Positions 54,645 to 63,528 of a stretch of DNA of 64,000 nucleotides are shown here, piece after piece. Source of the DNA: Lentimicrobiaceae bacterium (GTDB lineage Bacteria > Bacteroidota > Bacteroidia > Bacteroidales > JALOCA01); NCBI GenBank assembly GCA_023227965.1, contig JALOCA010000009.1, positions 25,174-89,173 on the forward strand. Direction: 5' to 3'. Below the pieces are notes generated by a model. It was not told the DNA's origin. It made no database searches and was given only the letters and a program-made list of their open reading frames with translations. Each line of letters starts with the position of its first letter. Position 1 is the stretch's first letter. The translations under genes and the position numbers were made by a program.

Positions 54645-54730
54645 AGAACGATATTTTTATTAAAAGTATGATAAAACCCAGATATTTTTAAAATATTAAG
54701 TACAAAAACGAGGGATTCATCGAAAATTAA

Positions 54731-57232
54731 TTATTGGTTATTGCTGTACAGATCCTTCAAAAATTGTTCCAAAGCGAACTCTGTGGATATTTTTACTTCG
54801 CGGGGCTTGCTGCCTTCAAACTGCCCAACAATTCCTGCTGCCTCTAATTGGTCAATTATTCGTCCCGCACGGTTATATCCGAGTTTGAGTTTCCGTTGTA
54901 GTAATGAGGTTGAACCTTGCTGAGTTTGTACGATGAGGCGGGCTGCATCTTCAAAAAGTTCGTCACGTTGGTTAGGGTCAAAAACTTCAATTTTTTCATC
55001 ACCCTCATCATAATATTCAGGAAGATGAAATGCATCCGGGTAACCTCTCTGCGAGCCAATAAACTCAGTAACACGTTCAACTTCGTGTGTGTCAACAAAG
55101 GCACATTGAAGCCGGATGAGGTCGCTTCCTGTTGAGAGTAGCATATCGCCACGTCCCACCAGTTGATCGGCTCCACCGGAATCGAGTATGGTTCTTGAAT
55201 CAATTTTTGAAATAACCCTGAATGCAATCCGGGCAGGAAAATTAGCTTTGATGGAACCTGTAATTATGTTAACAGAAGGACGTTGTGTAGCAATAACCAG
55301 GTGAATGCCTACTGCTCTGGCTAATTGCGCCAGCCGGGTCAGGGGAACTTCAATTTCTTTACCGGATGTCATGATAAGGTCGGCAAACTCATCAATTACC
55401 AGTACGATATAGGGCAGAAAACGATGCCCATGCAGGGGATTTAGTTTTCGTGCAAGAAATTTGGTATTATATTCCTTAATATTCCTTACTTGTGCATCCT
55501 TCAGTAGGTCGTAGCGGTTATCCATTTCTATTCCTAAGGAATTGAGTGTACGAACTACCTGCCGGGTATCGGTTATAATGGCTTCTTCCGAATCGGGCAA
55601 TTTTGCAAGGTAATGTCTCTCAATTTTTGAATACAGTGTCAATTCTACTTTTTTTGGGTCAACCATCACAAATTTGAGTTGTGAGGGATGTTTTTTATAA
55701 AGCAATGACGTGATAATGGCATTCAGTCCTACCGATTTACCCTGACCGGTAGCTCCTGCCATTAAAATATGGGGAAGACGGGTAAGGTCAACTACAAAAG
55801 CTTCATTGGCAATAGTTTTTCCAATGCCAAAAGGTAATTCGTATTTTGAGGTTACAAATTTTTCGGAGGATAAAATCGAACGCATGGAAACAATTTCTGG
55901 ATGCTGGTTCGGGACTTCAATACCGATGGTGCCTTTACCGGGAATGGGGGCAATGATACGGATACCTAAAGCGGAAAGGCTTAATGCGATATCGTCTTCG
56001 AGGTTTTTAATTCTCGAAATCCTGACTCCGGGAGTAGGTATTATTTCGTACAGGGTTACTGTCGGTCCAATAGTAGCTTTAATTTTATCAATGCCAATAG
56101 CATAATGGCTTAAAGTTTCAACAATTTTATTTTTATTGGCTTCCAGTTCTTCTTTTTGCACTTTAATAACCCCGTTGCTGTATTCGTCTAACAGCTCGAG
56201 GGGCGGGTTTTGATAATCACAAAGTTCAAGCGTGGGGTCGTAAGGCTCATCAACAGAAAAATGGATTTTTTCGGATGAAGGGGGCTCTTTTCCGGTATCC
56301 TTATTGCCCGTTTTTTCTGAATAATTTTCAATGCTAAATTCTACGTTTTGTTTGGGATAATTAGTTTTTTTTTCAATTAATTCCGATGGAAGCTCATCCC
56401 TGTCATCTTCGTCGGGGAACGATTGAGAGGTTTTCAATGTGTTTTCAGAAACAGATTTTTCGTCTTCCTCTTTCACTGCAAATTCTAAGGTATTGTACTT
56501 GTCTTCTTTTTTATACCCGGAATTTGAAAAGGGTGATTCTTCTTCATCCGTTCCGGGCGTAATTTCCCCTTTTGGGGTTTTAAGCCAGTTGAAGGAAACA
56601 TTATAAACGATGATTAAAAATGCTATTAACAGGAAAAATATTAAAATCCCGCTACCTGATTTTCCTAAAAGACCATGGAGCCAGGTTGCCGTTTCGATTC
56701 CGATGACGCCTCCAAGTATAGAAAAATCGGAATGTGGGAATATGAAACCCATTGCACACGAAATCCATACTAAACCAAAAAGAGAATATTTAATTAATTT
56801 TGAAATGGATATAAATCTGGCTCCCAACCAATGCATGCCTGTAAAAAAAACAACAGGTACAAAAAGCAACGAAGCTATGCCGAATCCTGATTTGATACAA
56901 AAATAAGAAATCACGGCGCCAAATCTGCCTGCCCAGTTGTGAATGGGGTCGGGGTAATTATTAAAAATTTTGGAAAGGGTCAGGTTGTCAGTAAAATTTT
57001 CATCACTGTCCCAGCTAAACCATGTAAACAAATAAGAAACAAAGGCAATTAATATAAAAAGTGCAAAGAAAATACAAAAAACACCTGCAGTTTTCCTGAA
57101 TCTTTCATCTTTAAAAAAGGAAAAATCTAATTTAATAGGTTGGTCATCTGTTTTTTTCTTCTTGGGTTTTGCCGGAACGGCTAACTCATTTTTAAACGTA
57201 TTTTTCTTTAATTGATTATTTGTAACGGGCAT
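54731..57232 (-). CDS. ftsK: DNA translocase FtsK
   Basis: An 833-residue membrane-tethered DNA motor for chromosome segregation at division. Four to five N-terminal helices (about 45-215) are followed by an acidic linker (about 220-350), the motor with Walker A GATGQGKS near 490 and Walker B LVIDEFADLI near 612, and a C-terminal winged-helix gamma domain (about 770-825) that reads polar sequences. The start at 57232 is preceded by a -7 element 19 bases upstream. Confidence 0.96.
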   Translation of the reverse strand: MPVTNNQLKKNTFKNELAVPAKPKKKKTDDQPIKLDFSFFKDERFRKTAGVFCIFFALFILIAFVSYLFTWFSWDSDENFTDNLTLSKIFNNYPDPIHNWAGRFGAVISYFCIKSGFGIASLLFVPVVFFTGMHWLGARFISISKLIKYSLFGLVWISCAMGFIFPHSDFSILGGVIGIETATWLHGLLGKSGSGILIFFLLIAFLIIVYNVSFNWLKTPKGEITPGTDEEESPFSNSGYKKEDKYNTLEFAVKEEDEKSVSENTLKTSQSFPDEDDRDELPSELIEKKTNYPKQNVEFSIENYSEKTGNKDTGKEPPSSEKIHFSVDEPYDPTLELCDYQNPPLELLDEYSNGVIKVQKEELEANKNKIVETLSHYAIGIDKIKATIGPTVTLYEIIPTPGVRISRIKNLEDDIALSLSALGIRIIAPIPGKGTIGIEVPNQHPEIVSMRSILSSEKFVTSKYELPFGIGKTIANEAFVVDLTRLPHILMAGATGQGKSVGLNAIITSLLYKKHPSQLKFVMVDPKKVELTLYSKIERHYLAKLPDSEEAIITDTRQVVRTLNSLGIEMDNRYDLLKDAQVRNIKEYNTKFLARKLNPLHGHRFLPYIVLVIDEFADLIMTSGKEIEVPLTRLAQLARAVGIHLVIATQRPSVNIITGSIKANFPARIAFRVISKIDSRTILDSGGADQLVGRGDMLLSTGSDLIRLQCAFVDTHEVERVTEFIGSQRGYPDAFHLPEYYDEGDEKIEVFDPNQRDELFEDAARLIVQTQQGSTSLLQRKLKLGYNRAGRIIDQLEAAGIVGQFEGSKPREVKISTEFALEQFLKDLYSNNQ

Positions 57233-57251
57233 CGGCTTCTTCTTTGAAGGG

Positions 57252-57259
57252 CAAAGGTA
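57252..57259 (-). promoter_or_regulatory. -7 element TACCTTTG, ftsK
   Basis: Minus-strand match to TAnnTTTG, 19 bases before the ftsK ATG. Confidence 0.6.
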
Positions 57260-57326
57260 ATAATTATTGTAGCATTAATTAATTTCACCCGAAAGGCTTA
57301 CAGGTAATAAAAACTATATTTCGGCA

Positions 57327-59057
57327 TCATTCAAGTTTCATATCTTCAATAATATGCCTTATGCGTTTCTCCATTTCAGTATTCATTCTGTCGAATTCAT
57401 TTTTGTTGCTCAAAGTGCCTTTGACTCCAAAATAGAATTTTATCTTTGGTTCTGTTCCCGAAGGTCGTGCAGTAATTTTACTCCCGTCTTCGAGGAAAAA
57501 CTGTAAAACGTTTGAGCGGGGAAGTTCTATGGGCTTTTCCTGTTTTTTCAACAGGTCGAACTCTTTTTGCAATGCATAGTCTTTTATCGCAATTACTTTC
57601 GAGCCAGCTATGCTTACCGGAGGTGAATTGCGGAAATTCTGCATTATTTCTGCAATTTTTTCAGCTCCGCTTTTCCCTTTTATGGTAAGTGAATGCAATT
57701 TCTCAAGATAAAAGCCATAGGTGCAATACATATCGAGTAGGATGTCGAAAAATGATTTGCCCTGTGCAACAGCCCAGGCAGCCGTTTCGGCTATCATACA
57801 ACAGGAAATTACAGCATCCTTATCGCGGACAAAATCACCTACGAGATAACCATAGCTTTCTTCACCTCCGCCAATAAAAGTTTTTTTACCTTCAAATTTT
57901 TTAATGATTTCGGCAATGTATTTAAATCCGGTAAGTACATCAAAATATTCAACCCCATTTTGGATTGCAATATTTGCAATCAATTCTGATGTAACAATGG
58001 TTTTCACAATAAACTCGTTACCGGTAAGTTTGCCGTTTTGCTTCCATTTTTCAATGAGATAATAAATTAGTACAGAAGCGGTTTGGTTGCCATTTAATAA
58101 TACAAATTCCCCACGATGGTTTTTTACGGCAACACCTACGCGGTCGGCGTCAGGGTCGGAAGCAAGAACGATATCTGCCTGAATTTCCATGGCTTTCAGC
58201 AATGCAAGGCGCATGGCATCCGGTTCTTCGGGATTGGGTGATTTTACCGTCGGAAAATTTCCATCCGGTTTTTTCTGGCTTTCAAGAATATTAACATTTA
58301 TAAACCCGAATGCTTTAAGGCAACGTGGAACCAATTGTATTCCCGAACCATGAATAGGAGTGTACAAAATTTTCATATCATGCATCCGGCTTACAACTTC
58401 AGGAGACAGTGACAATTGCTTAACCTTTTGAGTGTAGGCTGCATCAACCTCTTCACCGATTATGGTAATTAAATCAGGTATGGCATCGAATTTTACCTCC
58501 GACAGGTCTTTTATTTTTTCCACCTCAGTGATGACATTTTTATCGTGTGGGGCAACGAGTTGTCCTCCATCATTTCCATACACTTTATAGCCGTTATATT
58601 CCTTCGGGTTATGTGAAGCGGTAATTACTATTCCACTATGACAACGAAAAAACCTGATGGCAAACGAAAGTTCTGGGGTAGGGCGGAGGCTGTCGAACAG
58701 AAAAACACGCATCCCGTTTCCTGAAAGTACATCGGCAGCAATACGGGCAAAATAATCGCTGTTAAGACGCGAATCGTAAGCAATTGCCACCCTGATTTCC
58801 TTTTCTGACAGATAAAGTATTTTCAAATAGTTAGCCAATCCCTGGGTTGCCATGCCTACGGTATATTTATTCATCCTGTTGGTTCCAGCCCCCATTATTC
58901 CCCGGAGCCCTCCCGTACCGAATTCGAGATTGCTGTAAAAAGAATCTATAAGTTCATTAACATCATTATCAATGAGGTATTGTACTTGTTTACGGGTTTC
59001 CTCGTCAAAAACAGGAGATAACCATGCAGTGGCTTTTGCAATGATTTCTTTTTCCAT
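57327..59057 (-). CDS. Phosphoglucomutase/phosphomannomutase
   Basis: A 576-residue phosphohexomutase interconverting hexose 1- and 6-phosphates. The phosphoserine loop ITASHNP is near residue 147, the magnesium loop SDPDADRVG near 300, the sugar loop GGGEESYG near 400, and the phosphate-binding RPSGTEPKIKFYF close to the C-terminus. The size matches the phospho-sugar mutases of Firmicutes and Bacteroidota. It is the last gene of the nucleotide-sugar cluster, 21 bases after rfbD, and would supply glucose 1-phosphate to it. Confidence 0.95.
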   Translation of the reverse strand: MEKEIIAKATAWLSPVFDEETRKQVQYLIDNDVNELIDSFYSNLEFGTGGLRGIMGAGTNRMNKYTVGMATQGLANYLKILYLSEKEIRVAIAYDSRLNSDYFARIAADVLSGNGMRVFLFDSLRPTPELSFAIRFFRCHSGIVITASHNPKEYNGYKVYGNDGGQLVAPHDKNVITEVEKIKDLSEVKFDAIPDLITIIGEEVDAAYTQKVKQLSLSPEVVSRMHDMKILYTPIHGSGIQLVPRCLKAFGFINVNILESQKKPDGNFPTVKSPNPEEPDAMRLALLKAMEIQADIVLASDPDADRVGVAVKNHRGEFVLLNGNQTASVLIYYLIEKWKQNGKLTGNEFIVKTIVTSELIANIAIQNGVEYFDVLTGFKYIAEIIKKFEGKKTFIGGGEESYGYLVGDFVRDKDAVISCCMIAETAAWAVAQGKSFFDILLDMYCTYGFYLEKLHSLTIKGKSGAEKIAEIMQNFRNSPPVSIAGSKVIAIKDYALQKEFDLLKKQEKPIELPRSNVLQFFLEDGSKITARPSGTEPKIKFYFGVKGTLSNKNEFDRMNTEMEKRIRHIIEDMKLE

Positions 59058-59078
59058 AGCTTTCTTTTTTAATGTAAA

Positions 59079-59930
59079 CTATAAATTTTCGATACACTTT
59101 ATTAGACTATCCTTCCAGTAAGGTATTGTAATTCCGTAAGTATTTTTTATTTTCGATTTATTTAAAACACTGTAATACGGACGCGGAGCAGGCAGAAAGT
59201 AATCCTTTGTTTCAATCGGTATTACTTTGCAGTAGAGGTGACTCAATTCAACTATTTCTTTTGCAAAATCGTACCAACTGCAAACTCCTTCATTGGAATA
59301 ATGAAAGAGCTCGAAAGCATTGTTGCTTTTGAGTGAGAGTATTTGCAAAATTGCCTCTGCCAAGTCGCCTGCATAGGTAGGGGCTCCCACCTGGTCGAAA
59401 ATAATACGGACTTCCGGATTTTCGGAAGCTAACCTGCGAATGGTTTTTACGAAGTTGTTTCCGAAGGTGGAATACAGCCATGAGGTGCGTATTACCAATG
59501 CCCTGCAACCTGTTTCTGTAACTACTTTTTCGCCTTTGAGTTTGGTTTTTCCATAGATGCCTTGTGGTGCCACAGAGTCAGTTTCTATATACGGACGGTA
59601 ATTCATGCCATCAAATACATAATCGGTGGAAACATGTACCAGCAGCATGTTATGCGCTAAAGCGGTTTCTGCAAGGTTTTTTACGGCAGTACAGTTTACA
59701 AGATATGCTGTGTTTGCATCCGTTTCTGCTTTATCCACGGCGGTATATGCAGCGCAATTGATTATAACTCCGAAATTTTTCCCTTCGCAGTAGGCGTTCA
59801 GTTTTTCCTTCGAAGTAATGTCGAGTTCGGCAATATCGGTAAAGTCGAATGTAAAGTTGGGAAATGCCGGAGCTAATTTTCGTATTTCGTTGCCAAGTTG
59901 TCCGTTGCTCCCAGTTACAAGAATATTCAT
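59079..59930 (-). CDS. rfbD: dTDP-4-dehydrorhamnose reductase
   Basis: A 283-residue SDR enzyme making dTDP-L-rhamnose. The nucleotide-binding motif is GSNGQLGNE near residue 7, the catalytic tyrosine-lysine pair sits in YGKTKLKGE near 130, and STDYVFDG is the family hallmark. No rmlA, rmlB or rmlC is nearby, so the other steps are encoded elsewhere. It starts 15 bases after the UDP-glucuronate decarboxylase gene. Confidence 0.94.
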   Translation of the reverse strand: MNILVTGSNGQLGNEIRKLAPAFPNFTFDFTDIAELDITSKEKLNAYCEGKNFGVIINCAAYTAVDKAETDANTAYLVNCTAVKNLAETALAHNMLLVHVSTDYVFDGMNYRPYIETDSVAPQGIYGKTKLKGEKVVTETGCRALVIRTSWLYSTFGNNFVKTIRRLASENPEVRIIFDQVGAPTYAGDLAEAILQILSLKSNNAFELFHYSNEGVCSWYDFAKEIVELSHLYCKVIPIETKDYFLPAPRPYYSVLNKSKIKNTYGITIPYWKDSLIKCIENL

Positions 59931-59945
59931 AATTAATTAGTAACG

Positions 59946-60884
59946 TCAGTTAATGATTTCTCTAAAGTAAAGTATGGTTTTTTTCAAACCTTCGTCCAGC
60001 GGGATGTTGGGTTTCCAGTTAAGCAGGTTTTGCGCCATTGTAATATCGGGTTTACGTTGTAACGGATCGTCGGAGGGAAGGGGTTCAAATACCAGTTTTG
60101 ATTTCGAACCGATAAGCTCTATAACCCTTTGAGCTAATTCGAGAATTGTAAATTCGCCGGGGTTACCAATATTAACCGGACCAGTTATTTCGTCGCCGGT
60201 GTTCATCAGTTTTATCATCCCTTCGAGCAGATCGTCAACATAACAAAAACTACGGGTTTGTGAGCCGTCTCCATAAATGGTGATGTTCTTATTTTGCAAA
60301 GCCTGCACTATAAAATTGGAAACCACCCTTCCGTCGTTGGGATGCATACGGGGTCCATAGGTGTTAAATATCCGCATGATCTTTATCCGGACATTATTTT
60401 GCCTGTGGTAATTCATAAACAAGGTTTCGGCGCAGCGTTTTCCCTCGTCATAGCAGGCGCGGATGCCAATCGGGTTAACATGTCCCCAGTAATCTTCAGT
60501 TTGTGGATGTATCTGTGGGTCGCCATATACTTCGCTGGTGGAAGCCTGCAGTATTTTAGCCCGGATACGTTTGGCTAATCCCAGCATGTTGATGGCACCC
60601 ATAACCGAAGTTTTTACGGTTTTAATAGGGTTGTACTGGTAATGAATGGGAGATGCCGGACAGGCGAGGTTATAAATCTCATCCACTTCGATAAAGAAAG
60701 GCGTTGTTACATCGTGCCGTATCAGTTCGAAATAGGGATTATCAATTAAATGTACAATATTGCGTTTCTGACCCGTAAAATAATTATCGAGGCAGATAAC
60801 TTCGTTTCCTTCATTGAGGAGTCGTTCGCAAAGATGAGAGCCTAAAAACCCGGCGCCTCCGGTAACCAATATCCGTTTTCCCAT
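59946..60884 (-). CDS. UDP-glucuronate decarboxylase (UDP-xylose synthase)
   Basis: A 312-residue SDR enzyme. The NAD motif [10 protein letters not shown] is at residues 9-18, STSEVYGDP is the substrate-site strand, and the catalytic YDEGKR is near 150. The motif [18 protein letters not shown] is typical of the UXS group. Together with UDP-glucose dehydrogenase upstream it would convert UDP-glucose to UDP-glucuronate and then to UDP-xylose. The start at 60884 is preferred, because the 17 residues ahead of it do not belong to the fold. Confidence 0.93.
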   Translation of the reverse strand: MGKRILVTGGAGFLGSHLCERLLNEGNEVICLDNYFTGQKRNIVHLIDNPYFELIRHDVTTPFFIEVDEIYNLACPASPIHYQYNPIKTVKTSVMGAINMLGLAKRIRAKILQASTSEVYGDPQIHPQTEDYWGHVNPIGIRACYDEGKRCAETLFMNYHRQNNVRIKIMRIFNTYGPRMHPNDGRVVSNFIVQALQNKNITIYGDGSQTRSFCYVDDLLEGMIKLMNTGDEITGPVNIGNPGEFTILELAQRVIELIGSKSKLVFEPLPSDDPLQRKPDITMAQNLLNWKPNIPLDEGLKKTILYFREIIN

Positions 60885-60983
60885 AAAAAATATTTTAAAA
60901 CTCGCAATAAGCCAGTTGGTCTTAACGATAAGCAATTATTGCCTGCTATCGGATTACGGTTTTGTTGCGGGTTTATGAGTTAA

Positions 60984-62309
60984 TTATTTATTAGTATTAA
61001 TTCCTATGCAGAAATAGTCGAATCCTGCCGATTGCATCTCCTGTGGATCGTAAATGTTACGACCATCGAATACCACAGATTTTTTCATCAGTTTTTTCAT
61101 TACGTTGACATTGGGGAAGCGGAATTCCGTCCATTCCGTAACAAGGAAAAGGGCGTCGGCATCAATCAGTATTTCGTACTGATCTTTTCCGTATTCAACT
61201 TTTTCGTTGATGCGACGCTGGGCTTCATGCATGGCTACGGGATCATACACTTTTACTTTACAACCGGCTTTAATCAGTTTTTCAATTAATACAAGTGCAG
61301 GTGCTTCGCGCATATCGTCAGTTTGTGGTTTGAACGACAATCCCCATAGTGCAATGGTCTTTCCTTTTAGCTTATCATCGTAATATTTCATTAATTTATT
61401 GAAAAGAATTGATTTTTGATCATCATTTACTTCCTCTACCGCCTGCAAAACCCGCATGGGATACCCGTTGTCGTTGGCAGTTTTTATTAATGCTTTCACA
61501 TCTTTTGGGAAGCACGAACCGCCATAACCTATACCGGGATAAATAAATTTGTTCCCGATACGTGAATCGCTGCCAATACCTCTACGAACCTGGTTGACAT
61601 CAGCCCCCATTATTTCGCAAAGGTTGGCGATGTCGTTCATGAAACTGATTTTGGTAGCAAGCATAGAGTTAGCTGCATATTTTGTCATTTCGGCAGAAGG
61701 AACATCCATAAAAATAACAGGATGACCATTAAGAGTAAAAGGTTTGTATAAACGGCGCATAATATCTTCAGCCTTTGCCGATTCAACGCCCACCACGATA
61801 CGGTCGGGACGCATAAAGTCTTCGATGGCATTACCTTCTTTCAGAAATTCAGGATTGGAAGCCACATCAAACTCAATGTTTACACCCCGTTTGTCTAACT
61901 CTTCCTGGATGGCATTGCGTACTTTTTTGGCGGTTCCTACCGGAACAGTGCTTTTGGTTACCATCAGCAGGTATTTATTCATATGCTTTCCTACCGTTTT
62001 AGCTACATCGAGCACATATTTCAAGTCGGCACTGCCATCTTCGTCGGGCGGGGTACCTACGGCACTAAAAATAACATCTGTGTCGTTAAGGCAGGAAGAA
62101 AGGTCAGTAGTAAATTTCAGCCTTCCTTTTTTAACATTGCGTTCTATCATTTCGTCCAGCCCGGGTTCGTAAATAGGGGATATGCCCTTTTCGAGGTTTT
62201 GAATTTTCTGAATATCAATATCAACACAGGTAACTTCAATGCCAACTTCGGTAAAACATGTTCCGGTAACCAAACCTACGTAACCGGTTCCGACAATAAC
62301 TATTTTCAT
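60984..62309 (-). CDS. ugd: UDP-glucose 6-dehydrogenase
   Basis: A 441-residue NAD-dependent oxidase of UDP-glucose to UDP-glucuronate. It has the Rossmann motif GTGYVGLVTG (7-16), the catalytic cysteine in YGGSCFPKD near 260, and the C-terminal NAD-substrate domain with LWGLSFKPQTDDMREAP. It leads the cluster ugd, UDP-glucuronate decarboxylase, rfbD, phosphohexomutase. A -7 element lies 39 bases upstream of the ATG. Confidence 0.96.
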   Translation of the reverse strand: MKIVIVGTGYVGLVTGTCFTEVGIEVTCVDIDIQKIQNLEKGISPIYEPGLDEMIERNVKKGRLKFTTDLSSCLNDTDVIFSAVGTPPDEDGSADLKYVLDVAKTVGKHMNKYLLMVTKSTVPVGTAKKVRNAIQEELDKRGVNIEFDVASNPEFLKEGNAIEDFMRPDRIVVGVESAKAEDIMRRLYKPFTLNGHPVIFMDVPSAEMTKYAANSMLATKISFMNDIANLCEIMGADVNQVRRGIGSDSRIGNKFIYPGIGYGGSCFPKDVKALIKTANDNGYPMRVLQAVEEVNDDQKSILFNKLMKYYDDKLKGKTIALWGLSFKPQTDDMREAPALVLIEKLIKAGCKVKVYDPVAMHEAQRRINEKVEYGKDQYEILIDADALFLVTEWTEFRFPNVNVMKKLMKKSVVFDGRNIYDPQEMQSAGFDYFCIGINTNK

Positions 62310-62765
62310 AAGTATGAGATTAGGTTAATCAATGGTTCTTTTATTTAACAAAAGTAGACCATAATTTTTTATATTAGCTATACCACCTGATTTTTTATGA
62401 AAAAAAACAAAAAGAAATAGCGAAAAGGATTGAACAGAAGAGATTAAATGGATTGATTGGATTGAAAAATGTGCAGGAGTATGCGCCCGGTATTTTCTCT
62501 AAACATGGTATAATTATTAGTTTAAAAATGTGATAGCTGAAATAGTATAATTTTTTTTAATGATATACACTGTGTACATTATTTTTATTTTTATTGGCAG
62601 ACATTTTCTGAATTATTTTTTTATATATTTGGCACATTAAATAATGCGGATTGATGTGTACAGGTTCTAAATGATTGTGGAGAGAGATTTTGAGAGATTG
62701 GGGCTTTGAGAGGAAGTTCTGATAAAGCAAAAAAATAACAGGCTTGCCTGAACACAATAAGTAAA
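62310..62765. other. Gene-free intergenic region between ugd and the DHH-motif gene
   Basis: 456 bases, AT-rich. It holds the ugd promoter at the left and a plus-strand TATATTTG (62624-62631), 134 bases before the DHH-motif gene, which is far for a direct promoter. A 66-codon minus-strand frame at 62557-62757 has no support. Confidence 0.5.
62349..62356 (-). promoter_or_regulatory. -7 element TACTTTTG, nucleotide-sugar cluster
   Basis: Minus-strand match to TAnnTTTG, 39 bases before the ugd ATG. Confidence 0.5.
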
Positions 62766-63521
62766 ATGAACCGATACCGTTACCGGTTTTTGCTTGGTGG
62801 ATATGATCTCGAAATGATTGAGATTCGTAATATTCTAAAGCAAAACCGGAAAGTTTTTTACGATTTTAAACTGCAATGGGGCGCCCGCCTCAGTAGCTAT
62901 ATCCATGTGCTTAACAGCGAGGATACCTTTGTGGGTATTGAACTTACCGAGGATGTTCCCCCTCCAGCTCATTATATTGCCATTGATCACCATAACCAGA
63001 ACAGCCATAAGCCATCTTCCATTGAACAGATTGCTGAATTACTTGGAATAAAACTTAACCGGGAACAACAGTTAATTGCTGCCAATGACCGTGGGTATAT
63101 ACCAGCCATGATTGAAATGGGTGCAACACCTGATGAGATTACCGATATCCGTTGCCGCGATCGCGAAGCCCAAGGCATTACCGAAGAAGATGAACTTCTG
63201 TCCGAGCAATCCATCCGGGAAAATCTTTCTACCGAAAAGGATTTAATCATTGTAAATGCACTTACACCAAGGTTTTCGGCTATTACCGACCGTTTGTTCC
63301 CTTTTGAAAAACTACTGATTTATTCCGACGATTCTTTAACTTATTATGGCCTGCAAGCTAAAGCCATTGCCGGGCTATTTATGCCTTTGGTGGAAAAACA
63401 TAAAGCGTATTACGGCGGCGGCGAAAACGGATTCTTTGGGATTGCCAGGAATAGTATGTCTTTCGAAGAATTACACCAGATAAAAGAAGCATTAATTTCG
63501 ATAATAACTAAACAAATATAA
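62766..63521 (+). CDS. DHH-motif protein of unknown function
   Basis: A 251-residue soluble protein I do not recognise as a named family. It carries an AIDHH motif at residues 72-76 and a later AANDRG with D108, arranged like motifs III and IV of DHH phosphoesterases. An N-terminal GGYDLEMIEI could stand for motif I. There is no clear DHHA1 domain; the C-terminal part has YYGGGENGFFG near 218. This would suggest a metal-dependent phosphodiesterase acting on small nucleotides or oligonucleotides, but the case is by motif only. The next gene starts 7 bases after the stop, so the two form an operon. Confidence 0.75.
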   Translation: MNRYRYRFLLGGYDLEMIEIRNILKQNRKVFYDFKLQWGARLSSYIHVLNSEDTFVGIELTEDVPPPAHYIAIDHHNQNSHKPSSIEQIAELLGIKLNREQQLIAANDRGYIPAMIEMGATPDEITDIRCRDREAQGITEEDELLSEQSIRENLSTEKDLIIVNALTPRFSAITDRLFPFEKLLIYSDDSLTYYGLQAKAIAGLFMPLVEKHKAYYGGGENGFFGIARNSMSFEELHQIKEALISIITKQI

Positions 63522-63528
63522 TATCCAT

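Noticed and set aside
62557..62757. 66-codon minus-strand frame between ugd and the DHH-motif gene
   Set aside because: AT-rich with no recognisable motif and no promoter.
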